Below, piece after piece: positions 34,873 through 43,756 of a DNA stretch of 64,000 nucleotides. This DNA comes from Streptomyces sp. MMBL 11-1 (GTDB lineage: Bacteria > Actinomycetota > Actinomycetes > Streptomycetales > Streptomycetaceae). The DNA lies in contig NZ_CP117709.1 in the NCBI RefSeq assembly GCF_028622875.1, positions 4,343,001 to 4,407,000 of the forward strand, in the 5' to 3' direction. A program made the translations under genes and the position numbers. Under the pieces are notes generated by a model. It saw nothing but the letters and a program-made list of their open reading frames with translations, was not told the origin of the DNA and did not search any database. Position 1 is the stretch's first letter. Each line of letters opens with the position of its first letter.

Positions 34873-35286
34873 GTGGCGTCGGACCGCGGCCTTCCCAGGG
34901 GGCTGCGGCGGCGCCCGGCCAGGAGCGGCTACGGGGGAGGCGACAGGGGCGCGGTGACCGCGGAGGCGGCCGTGGTGATCCCGGTACTGGTCGCCTTCGC
35001 CATGGCGCTGCTCTGGGCGTTGATGGCGGCATCGGACCAGATCCGGTGCGTGGACGCGGCGCGGGCGGGGGCGCGGGCGGCGGCCCGTTCGGAGCCGGAG
35101 GCGGCGGTTGTGGAAGCCGCGCGTGACGCGGCGCCCCACGGTGCCCGGGTCGAGGTGGGGAGGGCAGGAGACCTGTGGCGCGTCCGAGTGGAGTCCCCGA
35201 CCCCGGGGCCGGACGTGCTGGCCCTGACGTTGAGCGCCGAGGCGGCTGCCCTGGCGGAGGACACGGTCGGGGGCGCCGTGCCATGA
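34873..35286 (+). CDS. TadE-like minor pseudopilin
   Basis: 137 residues from a GTG at 34873 behind GGGGAGGGGG. A basic leader of 26 residues ends in GGGDRG; the cut would give AVTAEAAVVIPVLVAFAMAL, with Glu at +5, and the rest is one helix plus a periplasm-side domain (IRCVDAARAGARAAARSEPEA). TadE pseudopilins share this layout. An upstream in-frame ATG (34825) overlapping the pilin gene is less likely. Confidence 0.88.
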   Translation: MASDRGLPRGLRRRPARSGYGGGDRGAVTAEAAVVIPVLVAFAMALLWALMAASDQIRCVDAARAGARAAARSEPEAAVVEAARDAAPHGARVEVGRAGDLWRVRVESPTPGPDVLALTLSAEAAALAEDTVGGAVP

Positions 35287-35401
35287 GGGCGAGGGGGGGG
35301 GGACAGAGGGCCAGGGGCGTGACGGGTGTCGATGGCGGGCCCGGCTTCAACTGTGGTGTTGGGGCGGGGAGAAGGCCGAGAACAAGGGCGAGGAGAGGGG
35401 T

Positions 35402-35935
35402 ATGAGGCGGGACGTGGGGCGTGGCGCGGACCGAGAAGTGAGCCGGGGCGCGGGCCGGGGCGTGGGCCGGCGAATGGATCGGATCGGACCCCGGGGCGCA
35501 CGCCGGATCGCTGTCCAGCGTGCGGGTCCCGGCGCGGATCGAGGTGTGGCGACGGTGTGGGTGGCCGTCACCGCGACCGGTCTCTGCACCGTGTTCGCCG
35601 TGGTGCTCGCGCTGGGACAGGCTGTGGCCTCCCGTCACCGGGCGGGCGGGGCCGCGGATCTGGCGGCCCTCGCGGCTGCGGACCGGGCGTTGGAAGGGGT
35701 GGCGGTCGCGTGTGAGACGGCCCGGCGGGTGGCCCTGGCACAGGGGGCCGTGCTCGTTCGCTGCGTGGTGCGGGGGGAGATCGCCGATGTGACCGCCCGC
35801 TCGGGGTTCGGGCCCTACCTACCTGCCGTCAGGGCACGGGCCGGGCCTCCCGCCGACCCTGGCGTCGGATCGCCGGTCGATTCCGGGGCGGGTCCTTCGG
35901 GTAGTCCCTGGGCCGGACCACGGGCCACCGGCTGA
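35402..35935 (+). CDS. Second TadE-like protein (Rv3654c family)
   Basis: 177 residues. A long Arg/Gly-rich leader of 48 residues ends in DRG, followed by VATVWVAVTATGLCTVFAVVLALGQ. It keeps the leader and hydrophobic helix of TadE-type pseudopilins but has Trp instead of Glu at +5, so normal N-methylation or assembly is doubtful. Cys63 in the helix and three in the first part of the mature region could pair. ATG start at 35402 behind GGAGAGGGG. The C-terminus is Gly/Ser/Pro-rich. Confidence 0.85.
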   Translation: MRRDVGRGADREVSRGAGRGVGRRMDRIGPRGARRIAVQRAGPGADRGVATVWVAVTATGLCTVFAVVLALGQAVASRHRAGGAADLAALAAADRALEGVAVACETARRVALAQGAVLVRCVVRGEIADVTARSGFGPYLPAVRARAGPPADPGVGSPVDSGAGPSGSPWAGPRATG

Positions 35936-36019
35936 TTGCCTGGCCGCGCTCGCCCGGGCCGAGCGTTCCGCGCCGGGCTCGTGCGGGCGCCCAGGGGCCC
36001 GGTGGCATCATCGACGCAC

Positions 36020-36580
36020 GTGAAGACGCTACGGATTTCGACTGCGGTGGCCGTCCTGTTGGCCGCGGTGGTGGGGTGTTCGAGGTCGGACCTGCCCGCG
36101 GACGACGCTGGAGGGCCTGCGCCGCTGACGGCGTACGCTCCCGCGGACCGGGTGGCTATGCCGGAGATGGCGGGGGAGCGCGTCGATGGCGATGGCCGGT
36201 TCAGCCTGAAGGGGCTGCGGGGCAAGGTCGTCGTGGTCAACGCGTGGGCGTCGTGGTGTGGTCCGTGCCGTGCGGAGGCGCCGGGGCTCTCCCGGGTGCA
36301 CGAGGAACTGCGGGGTGACGGTCTGCGGGTGGTGGGGATCAACGCGGACGTGTCGGTCGGCGAGGCACGCGCCTTCGAGCAGGACGCGGAGCTCCTGTAT
36401 CCGAGCTTGCACGACCCGCAGGGCCGACAGCTCCTTCGGCTTCCGAAGGGCGTGGTGAACACCGCCGGATATCCCTTCACGATCATCGTCGACCCGGAGG
36501 GGCGGATCGCCGCGACACGGATCGGAGCGATCGGTGAGGCGGAGCTGAAGCGGTTGGTCATGCCCATGCTGCCGACCTGA
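36020..36580 (+). CDS. TlpA-like thioredoxin lipoprotein
   Basis: 186 residues from a GTG at 36020. Signal peptide with lipobox VVGC, then a TlpA-like thioredoxin fold with active-site WASWCGPC and cis-Pro in YPFTIIVDPEGR. Acts in the cell envelope as a thiol oxidoreductase. The counterpart Rv3673c sits next to nth in M. tuberculosis; here it follows the pilus operon by 84 bases. The stop codon lies inside a 16-base tandem repeat. Confidence 0.92.
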   Translation: MKTLRISTAVAVLLAAVVGCSRSDLPADDAGGPAPLTAYAPADRVAMPEMAGERVDGDGRFSLKGLRGKVVVVNAWASWCGPCRAEAPGLSRVHEELRGDGLRVVGINADVSVGEARAFEQDAELLYPSLHDPQGRQLLRLPKGVVNTAGYPFTIIVDPEGRIAATRIGAIGEAELKRLVMPMLPT

Positions 36581-36641
36581 CAGCGCGCCGACCTGACAGC
36601 GCGCCGACCTGAGAGCGCGCCGACCTGACAGTGCGCCGACA
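36572..36641. repeat. Four copies of a 16-base tandem repeat
   Basis: CCGACCTGACAGCGCG starts at 36572, 36588, 36604 and 36620 (third and fourth with one substitution each), plus a partial fifth unit. The first copy contains the tlpA stop codon, so expansion did not alter the protein. Confidence 0.9.
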
Positions 36642-36792
36642 GCCCGCGTGCCTCCGGACAGCGCGTCTCCACGGGCCGTGCGTCCGGGCAGAGCCTCTCA
36701 GCAGGGCGTTCTGTCAGGGACTCGTGGACGTGTCCTCGGCGTGGAAGCGTCCTCGTCGGTGGCCCGCTGTCCGGCGGTGCTGTTCTGACGGC

Positions 36793-39291
36793 TCAACCCT
36801 TCGGCGTGGTCGGTGCGTCCGGCGTGGTCGACTCGTCCGGCTCCGGGGGTGCGGCTTTGAGGAGTTCGGTGAGCAGGCGTACGGCTCCGCGTTTGTGCAG
36901 GGGCTCGTTGCCGTTGCCGCACTTGGGGGACTGGATGCAGGAGGGGCAGCCCGCCTCGCACTCGCAGGACGCGATGGCCTCCCGGGTCGCCGTCAGCCAC
37001 GTACGGGCGGTGCGGAAGGCCCGCTCGGCGAATCCGGCTCCTCCCGGGTGGCCGTCGTACACGAAGACCGTCGGCAGCAGGGTGTCGGGGTGCAGCGGTA
37101 CGGACACGCCGCCGATGTCCCAGCGGTCGCAGGTGGCGAAGAGAGGGAGGAGTCCGATCGACGCGTGTTCGGCGGCATGAAGCGCGCCGCCGAGGATCTC
37201 CGGGTTGACGCGCGCCGCGTCGAGCTGGTCCTCGGTGACCGTCCACCAGACGGCGCGGGTGCGCAGGGTGCGGGGCGGCAGATCGAGCTTGGTCTCGCCC
37301 AGGACCTCGCCGGTGATCAGTTTGCGGCGGAGGAAGGAGACGACCTGGTTGGTGACCTCGACGGAGCCGTAGCAGAGCCGCCCCTGGCCCCAGGGAATCT
37401 TGGTGTCGGTCTCCAGGACCGTGATGGCCGTGGTGTCGCGGGCGACTGTCGAGTACGGCGGTTCGGCCTGCTCGACCAGGGCCACGGAGTCCTCCAGGTC
37501 CAGCTTTCGGACCAGGTGGGTGCGGCCCTGGTGCAGATGGACGGCCCCCTCGTGGACGGTCGTGTGGGCGGCGGCCGCGTCGACGGTGCCCAGCAGGCGG
37601 CCGGTGCCCTCCTCGACGATCTGGACGGGACGGCCGCCCCCGCCCCGGATGTCGGCCAGGTCGGCGGCCCGTTCGCGCCGGGTCCAGTGCCAGCCCGACG
37701 CCCGTCTGCGCAGCAGCTTCGCGGCCTCCAGTTGGGGCAGCAGCTCGGGCACGGCCGGGCCGAAGAGGGCGATGTCGGACTCGGTGAGGGGGAGCTCGGC
37801 GGCCGCGGCGCAGAGGTGGGGAGCGAGGACATAGGGGTTGTCCGGATCCAGCACCGTCGACTCGACGGGCTGCTGGAAGAGCGCCTCGGGGTGGTGGACC
37901 AGATAGGTGTCCAGCGGGTCGTCCCGGGCCACGAGAACTGCCAGGGCGCCCTGCCCCGAGCGGCCGGCGCGGCCCGCCTGCTGCCAGAGGGACGCCCGTG
38001 TGCCCGGGTAGCCGGAGATGACGACCGCGCCGAGACCGGAGACGTCGATGCCCAGCTCCAGGGCGGTGGTGGCCGCGAGACCGAGCAGTTCGCCGGAGTG
38101 CAGCGCCCGCTCCAGGGCCCGGCGTTCCTCGGGGAGGTAACCCCCGCGATAGGCGGCGACCCGCTTCGGCAGCGAGGGGTCGACCTCCGCGAGGCGTTCC
38201 TTGGCGATCACCGAGATCAGTTCCGCGCCACGCCGGGAGCGTACGAAGGCGACCGAGCGGACGCCCTGGAGGGTCAGGTCGGTGAGCAGGTCGGCGGTCT
38301 CGGCCGTCGCGGTCCGGCGGACGGGTGCGCCCTTCTCGCCGTGCAGGTCGGTCAGCGGGGGCTCCCACAGGGCGAAGACCAGCTTGCCGCGCGGGGAGGC
38401 GTCGTCGGACACCTCCCGGACCGGCAGGCCCGTCAGACGCCCGGCTGCGACCGCGGGATCGGCCGCTGTGGCCGAGGCCAGCAGGAAGACCGGGTCGGCC
38501 CCGTACCGGGCGCACAGGCGACGTAGACGGCGCAGGATCTGGGCGACGTGGGAGCCGAAGACGCCCCGGTAGGTGTGGCACTCGTCGATCACGACGAACC
38601 GCAGGGCACGCAGGAAGGACGCCCAGCGGGGGTGGGACGGCAGGATCCCGCGGTGCAGCATGTCGGGGTTGGTCAGGACGTAGTTGGCGTACTGCCGCAC
38701 CCATTCGCGTTCCTCGACCGGGGTGTCGCCGTCGTAGACCGCCGGCCTGATGGCGTTGCCGAGTGGTGCCGCGAGTGCCTTCACCGAGCGCCGCTGATCG
38801 GCTGCCAGGGCCTTGGTGGGGGCGAGGTACAGGGCGGTGGCCCCGCGGCCGTTGGGGGCCTCGGAGCCGTCCAGGAGGGTGCTCAGGACCGGCGCGAGGT
38901 ACGCGAGGGACTTCCCGGAGGCCGTACCGGTGGCGATCACGACCGATTCGCCGTCCAGCGCGTGCTCGGACGCGACCGCCTGGTGCGCCCACGGATGGGC
39001 GATCCCGGCTTTTTCGATCGCCGAGATCACTTCTGGCCGGATGCGATCCGGCCAGATGGCATGGGTTCCCGATCGCGGGGGCAGGTGCTCCGTATGAGTG
39101 ATGCGCGCGGCCCGGCCCGCCCCTGCGGCGAGCCGGTCGAGGATCATGGCGGGAGAGGGGCGCATGCCCCCACTCTCGGGTGGTCGTCCGGGACGGTGAT
39201 TCTTGGCCATCGGCACCGAGTGTGTCACTGGCGTGACGGACAATGGTCCCAAGGCGTCGTGCATGGCTGCTGGTAAGTGATTGAATGCCAT
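36793..39291 (-). CDS. DEAD/DEAH-box helicase with DUF1998-type C-terminus
   Basis: 832 residues of helicase superfamily 2, resembling the YprA/MrfA (Hrq1-like) group that handles crosslinked or structured DNA. Motifs: I TGTASGKS, Ia PTKALAADQ, II DECHTYRG (DECH), III ASATAAD, IV-VI GYLPEERRALE, ELGIDVSGL, QQAGRAGRSGQGAL. The end carries a four-Cys cluster, CECEAGCPSCIQSPKCGNGN, in the DUF1998 part, expected to bind zinc or iron. Start ATG at 39291 (MAFNHLPAAM) is my choice among several. It is divergent from bldG, 79 bases apart. A 1077-residue open frame in another phase over it is a shadow. Confidence 0.9.
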   Translation of the reverse strand: MAFNHLPAAMHDALGPLSVTPVTHSVPMAKNHRPGRPPESGGMRPSPAMILDRLAAGAGRAARITHTEHLPPRSGTHAIWPDRIRPEVISAIEKAGIAHPWAHQAVASEHALDGESVVIATGTASGKSLAYLAPVLSTLLDGSEAPNGRGATALYLAPTKALAADQRRSVKALAAPLGNAIRPAVYDGDTPVEEREWVRQYANYVLTNPDMLHRGILPSHPRWASFLRALRFVVIDECHTYRGVFGSHVAQILRRLRRLCARYGADPVFLLASATAADPAVAAGRLTGLPVREVSDDASPRGKLVFALWEPPLTDLHGEKGAPVRRTATAETADLLTDLTLQGVRSVAFVRSRRGAELISVIAKERLAEVDPSLPKRVAAYRGGYLPEERRALERALHSGELLGLAATTALELGIDVSGLGAVVISGYPGTRASLWQQAGRAGRSGQGALAVLVARDDPLDTYLVHHPEALFQQPVESTVLDPDNPYVLAPHLCAAAAELPLTESDIALFGPAVPELLPQLEAAKLLRRRASGWHWTRRERAADLADIRGGGGRPVQIVEEGTGRLLGTVDAAAAHTTVHEGAVHLHQGRTHLVRKLDLEDSVALVEQAEPPYSTVARDTTAITVLETDTKIPWGQGRLCYGSVEVTNQVVSFLRRKLITGEVLGETKLDLPPRTLRTRAVWWTVTEDQLDAARVNPEILGGALHAAEHASIGLLPLFATCDRWDIGGVSVPLHPDTLLPTVFVYDGHPGGAGFAERAFRTARTWLTATREAIASCECEAGCPSCIQSPKCGNGNEPLHKRGAVRLLTELLKAAPPEPDESTTPDAPTTPKG

Positions 39292-39370
39292 CGCGGCTGG
39301 CGATCCGTCCCCTGGCCTCCGTCGGGGAGAGCGAGGGGCGACCGCTCGATAGCAAGGTGCTGGAGGATCC

Positions 39371-39724
39371 GTGGACCTGTCCCTGTCGACTCGCAATGTG
39401 TCCGGCCCTGGTGGCGACCGTACGGTCGTCGAGGTCGGTGGCGAGATTGATGTGTATACCGCGCCCAAGCTGCGCGAGCAGTTGGTCGAGTTGGTGAATG
39501 ACGGCAGCTATCACTTGGTTGTCGACATGGAAGGCGTCGACTTTCTCGACTCCACCGGCCTCGGCGTGCTCGTGGGTGGCTTGAAGCGTGTGCGGGCCCA
39601 TGAGGGCTCGTTGCGCCTGGTCTGCAACCAGGAGCGCATTCTCAAGATCTTCCGGATCACAGGTCTGACCAAGGTGTTCCCGATTCACACCACGGTCGAC
39701 GAGGCTGTCGCCGCCACCGACTGA
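39371..39724 (+). CDS. bldG: Anti-anti-sigma factor BldG
   Basis: 117 residues of the STAS family. GTG start behind GGAGGA. The phosphorylation site is in DSTGLGV (Ser61 here, corresponding to Ser57 of S. coelicolor BldG, which from memory has 113 residues). Compared with that protein there is a short Gly/Pro/Ser insertion near residues 10-15. BldG is essential for aerial mycelium and antibiotic production in Streptomyces and binds several anti-sigma factors, including the one encoded next. Expected: a short operon with the downstream gene. Confidence 0.96.
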   Translation: MDLSLSTRNVSGPGGDRTVVEVGGEIDVYTAPKLREQLVELVNDGSYHLVVDMEGVDFLDSTGLGVLVGGLKRVRAHEGSLRLVCNQERILKIFRITGLTKVFPIHTTVDEAVAATD

Positions 39725-39923
39725 GGTCGGAGCGGACCGGCCCCCGGGCCGGTCGGCAGGCAGTGAACAGGCCGACAGCGGCAGCACGTGGGCCGCGACG
39801 GGCAGGCGGTCGACCCTCGGGTCGGCTGTCGGCTTTGTCGGCTTTGGGAGAAGGAGAGCAGGGGTGCCGGGCGACACGCCCGGGGCCTCTGAGGCGTACG
39901 CCCGAACGTTCGAGGGGGATGGC

Positions 39924-40397
39924 ATGGCCACCGTTGAACTCCGCTTCAGCGCTCAGCCTGAACATGTCAGGACGGCCCGCCTGGTGGCGGCCGCCGTGGC
40001 GCGCCGGGCCGGCGTCGACGAGGCGGTGCTCGACGAGGTCAGGCTCGCCGTCGGAGAGGCGTGCAGCCGCGCGGTCGGGCTGCACCGCAGCCACGGCATC
40101 ACCGAGCCGGTCAGCGTCGCGTTGACCGAGGAGGAGAAGGCCTTCTCCATCGAGGTCGGGGACAGCGTTCCCGGCCCCGGCGGGGATTCCGCCGCCTCCG
40201 GGGCGCGTGACGGCTCCCATGCTTCCGGAGCGGGGCCGCACCGGCCCGACCCCGAGATGGACGGTGGCGAGGGCGAGGACGAGATGGGCCTCGCGGTCAT
40301 CAGCGGTCTCGTCGACGACGTGGAGGTCCGATCCGGTGCGGGCGGCGGAGTGATCCGTATGAGCTGGCCGACGGCGGACGCCTCGGTACGCCCCTGA
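39924..40397 (+). CDS. Anti-sigma factor/serine kinase, BldG partner (RsbW-like)
   Basis: 157 residues with a GHKL-like ATPase fold: N-box region LDEVRLAVGEACSRAV and G-box DEMGLAVISGLVDDVEV. It has a Pro/Gly/Asp/Ser-rich loop between them. In S. coelicolor the gene after bldG (SCO3548) encodes an anti-sigma partner of BldG. I start at ATG 39924 (MATVELRFS, GAGGGGG upstream); GTG 39864 with AAGGAGAG would add 20 residues and is nearly as good. Confidence 0.9.
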   Translation: MATVELRFSAQPEHVRTARLVAAAVARRAGVDEAVLDEVRLAVGEACSRAVGLHRSHGITEPVSVALTEEEKAFSIEVGDSVPGPGGDSAASGARDGSHASGAGPHRPDPEMDGGEGEDEMGLAVISGLVDDVEVRSGAGGGVIRMSWPTADASVRP

Positions 40398-40713
40398 GAG
40401 GGCTGCACCTGCTGCACCTGCTGCTCCCTGCGTCTGCCCCGTGCCTGCATCTGTTACCCCTGTCCCTGTCTCTGCCCCTGTGCCTGCGCATGTTCCTCTG
40501 CGTCGTCTGCTGCTACCAGGTCTGCGCCCCCGTTCCCCGCGCCGCGCCGCAGTGCGTGCTCGTGGAGTGTGGCCGGGCCCTCGGTGCCTCTATCCGTGAT
40601 TCCAGGTGCTGAAGGCTGTGTCTGAGGTGCTGCGGCGCTGAGAGGCGTCCTGCGGTCTTGAGACGTCGAGAGCCGCGAGCTATGAGGCGCACGATTGGTG
40701 TTTCGTTTCCCCG
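40398..40713. other. Pyrimidine-rich microrepeat region
   Basis: No gene. Residues of a degenerate CCTGNN repeat (for example CTGCACCTG twice) run from 40405 to 40490 on the plus strand, giving a strongly pyrimidine-biased strand. Local slippage is likely. Confidence 0.55.
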
Positions 40714-40738
40714 GGCCCTGCTGAGCAGGGCCTTTTTT
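40714..40738 (+). terminator. Rho-independent terminator after the bldG operon
   Basis: GGCCCTGCT and AGCAGGGCC arms followed directly by six T. One of the few classical hairpin-plus-U-tract terminators in the window, at the end of the bldG unit. Confidence 0.85.
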
Positions 40739-40845
40739 CTTGATTCTCTTCGTGTAATCCGCCTGCCTCATTACTGCATTCGAGCAGAATCTCTCCGCTG
40801 ATCTCTTGGCGTTGGGGGGAGAGGGATCAATTCTCTTCCCATCCA

Positions 40846-40875
40846 CTGTTCTGATCAGGTTCCGCTCCCTACAAT
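40846..40875 (+). promoter_or_regulatory. Candidate hppA promoter
   Basis: TACAAT at 40870-40875 is a good -10, with a weak -35 (TGTTCT or CTGTTC near 40846-40852, spacing 17-18), 38 bases upstream of the hppA start. The surrounding 170 bases are the most AT-rich in the window. Confidence 0.45.
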
Positions 40876-40913
40876 CCGTCCACGACTTGAGCGATGAGCG
40901 TCAAGGAGGACGT

Positions 40914-43343
40914 ATGGCGGAGTTCTTCACCACCCCCATGGCAGCACTGACGCAAGAATCCGCGTTTTCCGACCGACCCGTCTCCCTCGCGGCGGCGGTA
41001 CTCACCGACGGCAACCGGCTGATCGTCATCTTGGTGGCGGTCGTCGCCGTCGCCGCGCTGATCGTCGCCCAGCTGCTCGTACGCCAGGTCCTGGCGGCCG
41101 GCGAGGGCACCGAGCGCATGAAGGAGATCGCCGCAGCGGTGCAGGAAGGCGCGAACGCCTATCTCGCCCGACAACTGCGCACGGTCGGCGTCTTCTCCGT
41201 TGTTGTGTTCTTCCTGTTGTTCCTGTTGCCGGCCGACAACTGGTCGCAACGCGCGGGGCGTTCCCTCTTCTTCCTGGTGGGTGCGCTTTTCTCGGCGGCG
41301 ACCGGATACATCGGTATGCGACTCGCCGTACGGAGCAATGTGCGGGTGGCCGCGGCCGCGCGTGAGGCGACCCCAGCGGAAGGGGAACCGGAAAAGGATC
41401 TCACCGCGGTCTCGCACAAAGCGATGAAGATCGCTTTCCGTACCGGTGGCGTGGTCGGAATGATCACAGTGGGGCTCGGTCTGCTCGGGGCCTCCTGCGT
41501 GGTGCTCGTCTATGCCGCCGACGCGCCCAAGGTGCTGGAGGGGTTCGGTCTCGGCGCGGCGCTGATCGCCATGTTCATGAGGGTCGGCGGCGGGATCTTC
41601 ACCAAGGCCGCGGATGTCGGCGCCGACCTGGTGGGCAAGGTCGAGCAGGGCATCCCGGAGGACGACCCGCGCAACGCCGCCACCATCGCCGACAACGTGG
41701 GCGACAACGTCGGTGACTGCGCGGGCATGGCGGCTGATCTCTTCGAGTCGTACGCCGTGACGCTCGTCGCGGCGCTCATCCTCGGTACGGCTGCGTTCGG
41801 CGACTCCGGTCTCGCCTTCCCCCTGATGGTCCCGGCGATCGGCGTCGTCACCGCGATGATCGGGATCTTCGCGGTGGCCCCGCGCCGCGCCGACCGCAGC
41901 GGGATGACCGCGATCAACCGGGGCTTCTTCATCTCCGCGGTGATCTCGCTCGCCCTGGTGGCCGTCGCAGCCTTCGCCTATCTGCCCTCCTCGTACGCGG
42001 AGCTGGACGGGGTCACCGACGAAGCGATCGCCGGACATGGCGGCGATCCGCGCATCTTCGCCCTGGTCGCGGTGGCCATCGGCATCGCCCTGGCCGCGCT
42101 CATCCAGCAGCTCACCGGCTACTTCACCGAGACCAACCGCCGCCCGGTCAGAGACATCGGGAAGTCCGCGCTCACCGGCCCGGCGACCGTGGTGCTGGCG
42201 GGCATCTCCATCGGCCTGGAATCGGCCGTGTACACCGCGCTGCTGATCAGCCTCGGTGTCTACGGGGCGTTCCTGCTGGGCGGTACGTCAATCATGCTGG
42301 CGCTCTTCGCGGTCGCGCTCGCCGGGACGGGGCTCCTCACCACGGTGGGCGTCATCGTGGCCATGGACACCTTCGGGCCGGTCTCGGACAACGCCCAGGG
42401 CATCGCCGAGATGTCCGGGGACGTCACGGGGGCCGGCGCCCAGGTGCTCACCGACCTGGACGCGGTCGGCAACACGACCAAGGCCATCACCAAGGGCATC
42501 GCCATCGCCACCGCCGTGCTCGCGGCGGCGGCCCTCTTCGGGTCCTACCGTGACGCCATCGCCACGGCGGTCGACGAGGTCGGGGCCGGGGCGGGCGAGC
42601 TGGGGCTGAGCCTGGACATCTCGCAGCCCAACAACCTCGTCGGCCTGATCCTGGGCGCCGCTGTCGTGTTCCTGTTCTCCGGGTTGGCCATCAACGCCGT
42701 GTCCCGGTCGGCCGGAGCGGTGGTCTACGAGGTCAGGCGGCAGTTCCGCGAGCGCCCCGGGATCATGGACTACTCGGAGAAGCCCGAGTACGGCCGCGTC
42801 GTCGACATCTGCACCCGGGACGCCCTGCGCGAACTGGCCACGCCGGGACTGCTGGCGGTGCTGGCGCCGATCGCGGTCGGCTTCACCCTCGGCGTCGGCG
42901 CCCTCGGCTCGTACCTCGCCGGCGCGATCGCCACGGGCACGCTGATGGCCGTGTTCCTCGCCAACTCCGGCGGGGCCTGGGACAACGCCAAGAAACTCGT
43001 CGAGGACGGCCACCACGGCGGCAAGGGCAGCGAGGCCCATGCCGCGACCGTCATCGGGGACACGGTCGGCGACCCGTTCAAGGACACGGCGGGCCCGGCG
43101 ATCAACCCGCTGCTCAAGGTGATGAACCTGGTCGCCCTGCTCATCGCCCCGGCGATCGTGCAGTTCAGCTACGGAGCGGACGCGAATCCCTGGGTGCGGG
43201 CGCTGGTGGCCGTCATCGCCATCGGCGTCATCGTCGCCTCGGTCTACGTCTCCAAGCGGCGCGGCATCGCCGTGGGCGACGACGACGCCCCGGGGGACGG
43301 CGGCCCCTCGGTCCCCGCGCCGGATCCCGCGGCGGCCCCGTGA
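40914..43343 (+). CDS. hppA: Membrane proton-pumping inorganic pyrophosphatase
   Basis: 809 residues, about 16 membrane helices, ATG at 40914 behind AAGGAGGACGT. Splits pyrophosphate and pumps protons out of the cytoplasm. Signature DVGADLVGKVEQGIPEDDPRN, DNVGDNVGDCAG and the C-terminal DTVGDPFKDTAGPAINPL hold the magnesium-pyrophosphate site. In VGNTTKA the Lys is where potassium-dependent enzymes have Ala, so this is the potassium-independent type. The C-terminal tail is Asp/Pro-rich. Confidence 0.97.
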   Translation: MAEFFTTPMAALTQESAFSDRPVSLAAAVLTDGNRLIVILVAVVAVAALIVAQLLVRQVLAAGEGTERMKEIAAAVQEGANAYLARQLRTVGVFSVVVFFLLFLLPADNWSQRAGRSLFFLVGALFSAATGYIGMRLAVRSNVRVAAAAREATPAEGEPEKDLTAVSHKAMKIAFRTGGVVGMITVGLGLLGASCVVLVYAADAPKVLEGFGLGAALIAMFMRVGGGIFTKAADVGADLVGKVEQGIPEDDPRNAATIADNVGDNVGDCAGMAADLFESYAVTLVAALILGTAAFGDSGLAFPLMVPAIGVVTAMIGIFAVAPRRADRSGMTAINRGFFISAVISLALVAVAAFAYLPSSYAELDGVTDEAIAGHGGDPRIFALVAVAIGIALAALIQQLTGYFTETNRRPVRDIGKSALTGPATVVLAGISIGLESAVYTALLISLGVYGAFLLGGTSIMLALFAVALAGTGLLTTVGVIVAMDTFGPVSDNAQGIAEMSGDVTGAGAQVLTDLDAVGNTTKAITKGIAIATAVLAAAALFGSYRDAIATAVDEVGAGAGELGLSLDISQPNNLVGLILGAAVVFLFSGLAINAVSRSAGAVVYEVRRQFRERPGIMDYSEKPEYGRVVDICTRDALRELATPGLLAVLAPIAVGFTLGVGALGSYLAGAIATGTLMAVFLANSGGAWDNAKKLVEDGHHGGKGSEAHAATVIGDTVGDPFKDTAGPAINPLLKVMNLVALLIAPAIVQFSYGADANPWVRALVAVIAIGVIVASVYVSKRRGIAVGDDDAPGDGGPSVPAPDPAAAP

Positions 43344-43463
43344 TCCGGATCCGTACCTGCATGCGGGCCCGTGAGGCGTATGTGCGGCGGCGCGCCGCCG
43401 TGAGACGTACGCGGGAGGGAGGGGAGCCCCGCGTCGGCCGACGTGACGTGTGATCAAGGGGTG

Positions 43464-43495
43464 GGCGGACGGCTCGTGCTGACGTGCCGTCCGCC
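43464..43495 (+). terminator. hppA terminator
   Basis: Ten-base arms GGCGGACGGC and GCCGTCCGCC with a twelve-base loop, followed by TTCGTCTCTTT. Lies about 120 bases after the stop. Confidence 0.7.
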
Positions 43496-43756
43496 TTCGT
43501 CTCTTTGTCATCGCCCTCCTCCGCTCTCCTGAGCCCTCCTCCGTTCTCTTCGCGCCGCCTCCCGGCCTCGTCCGGGATGAGCGCCCGATCGTGTGAGTGA
43601 CCGATCGTGTGTCCGATTCTCTGTGCGAGTGGCATCTCCCTCATTTCCCTTGGTGCAAATGGCTTCAAAAGCATGCACACCGGATGACCGGCACCTGGCT
43701 GTCGCCCCCTCGGCGTGTAAGTTCCGGGGCCGAGAGCATTGGAAGGGACCAATCCG

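Noticed and set aside
36698..39931. 1077-residue open frame on the minus strand
   Set aside because: It overlaps the helicase in another phase and runs antisense to bldG; composition is that of a shadow frame.
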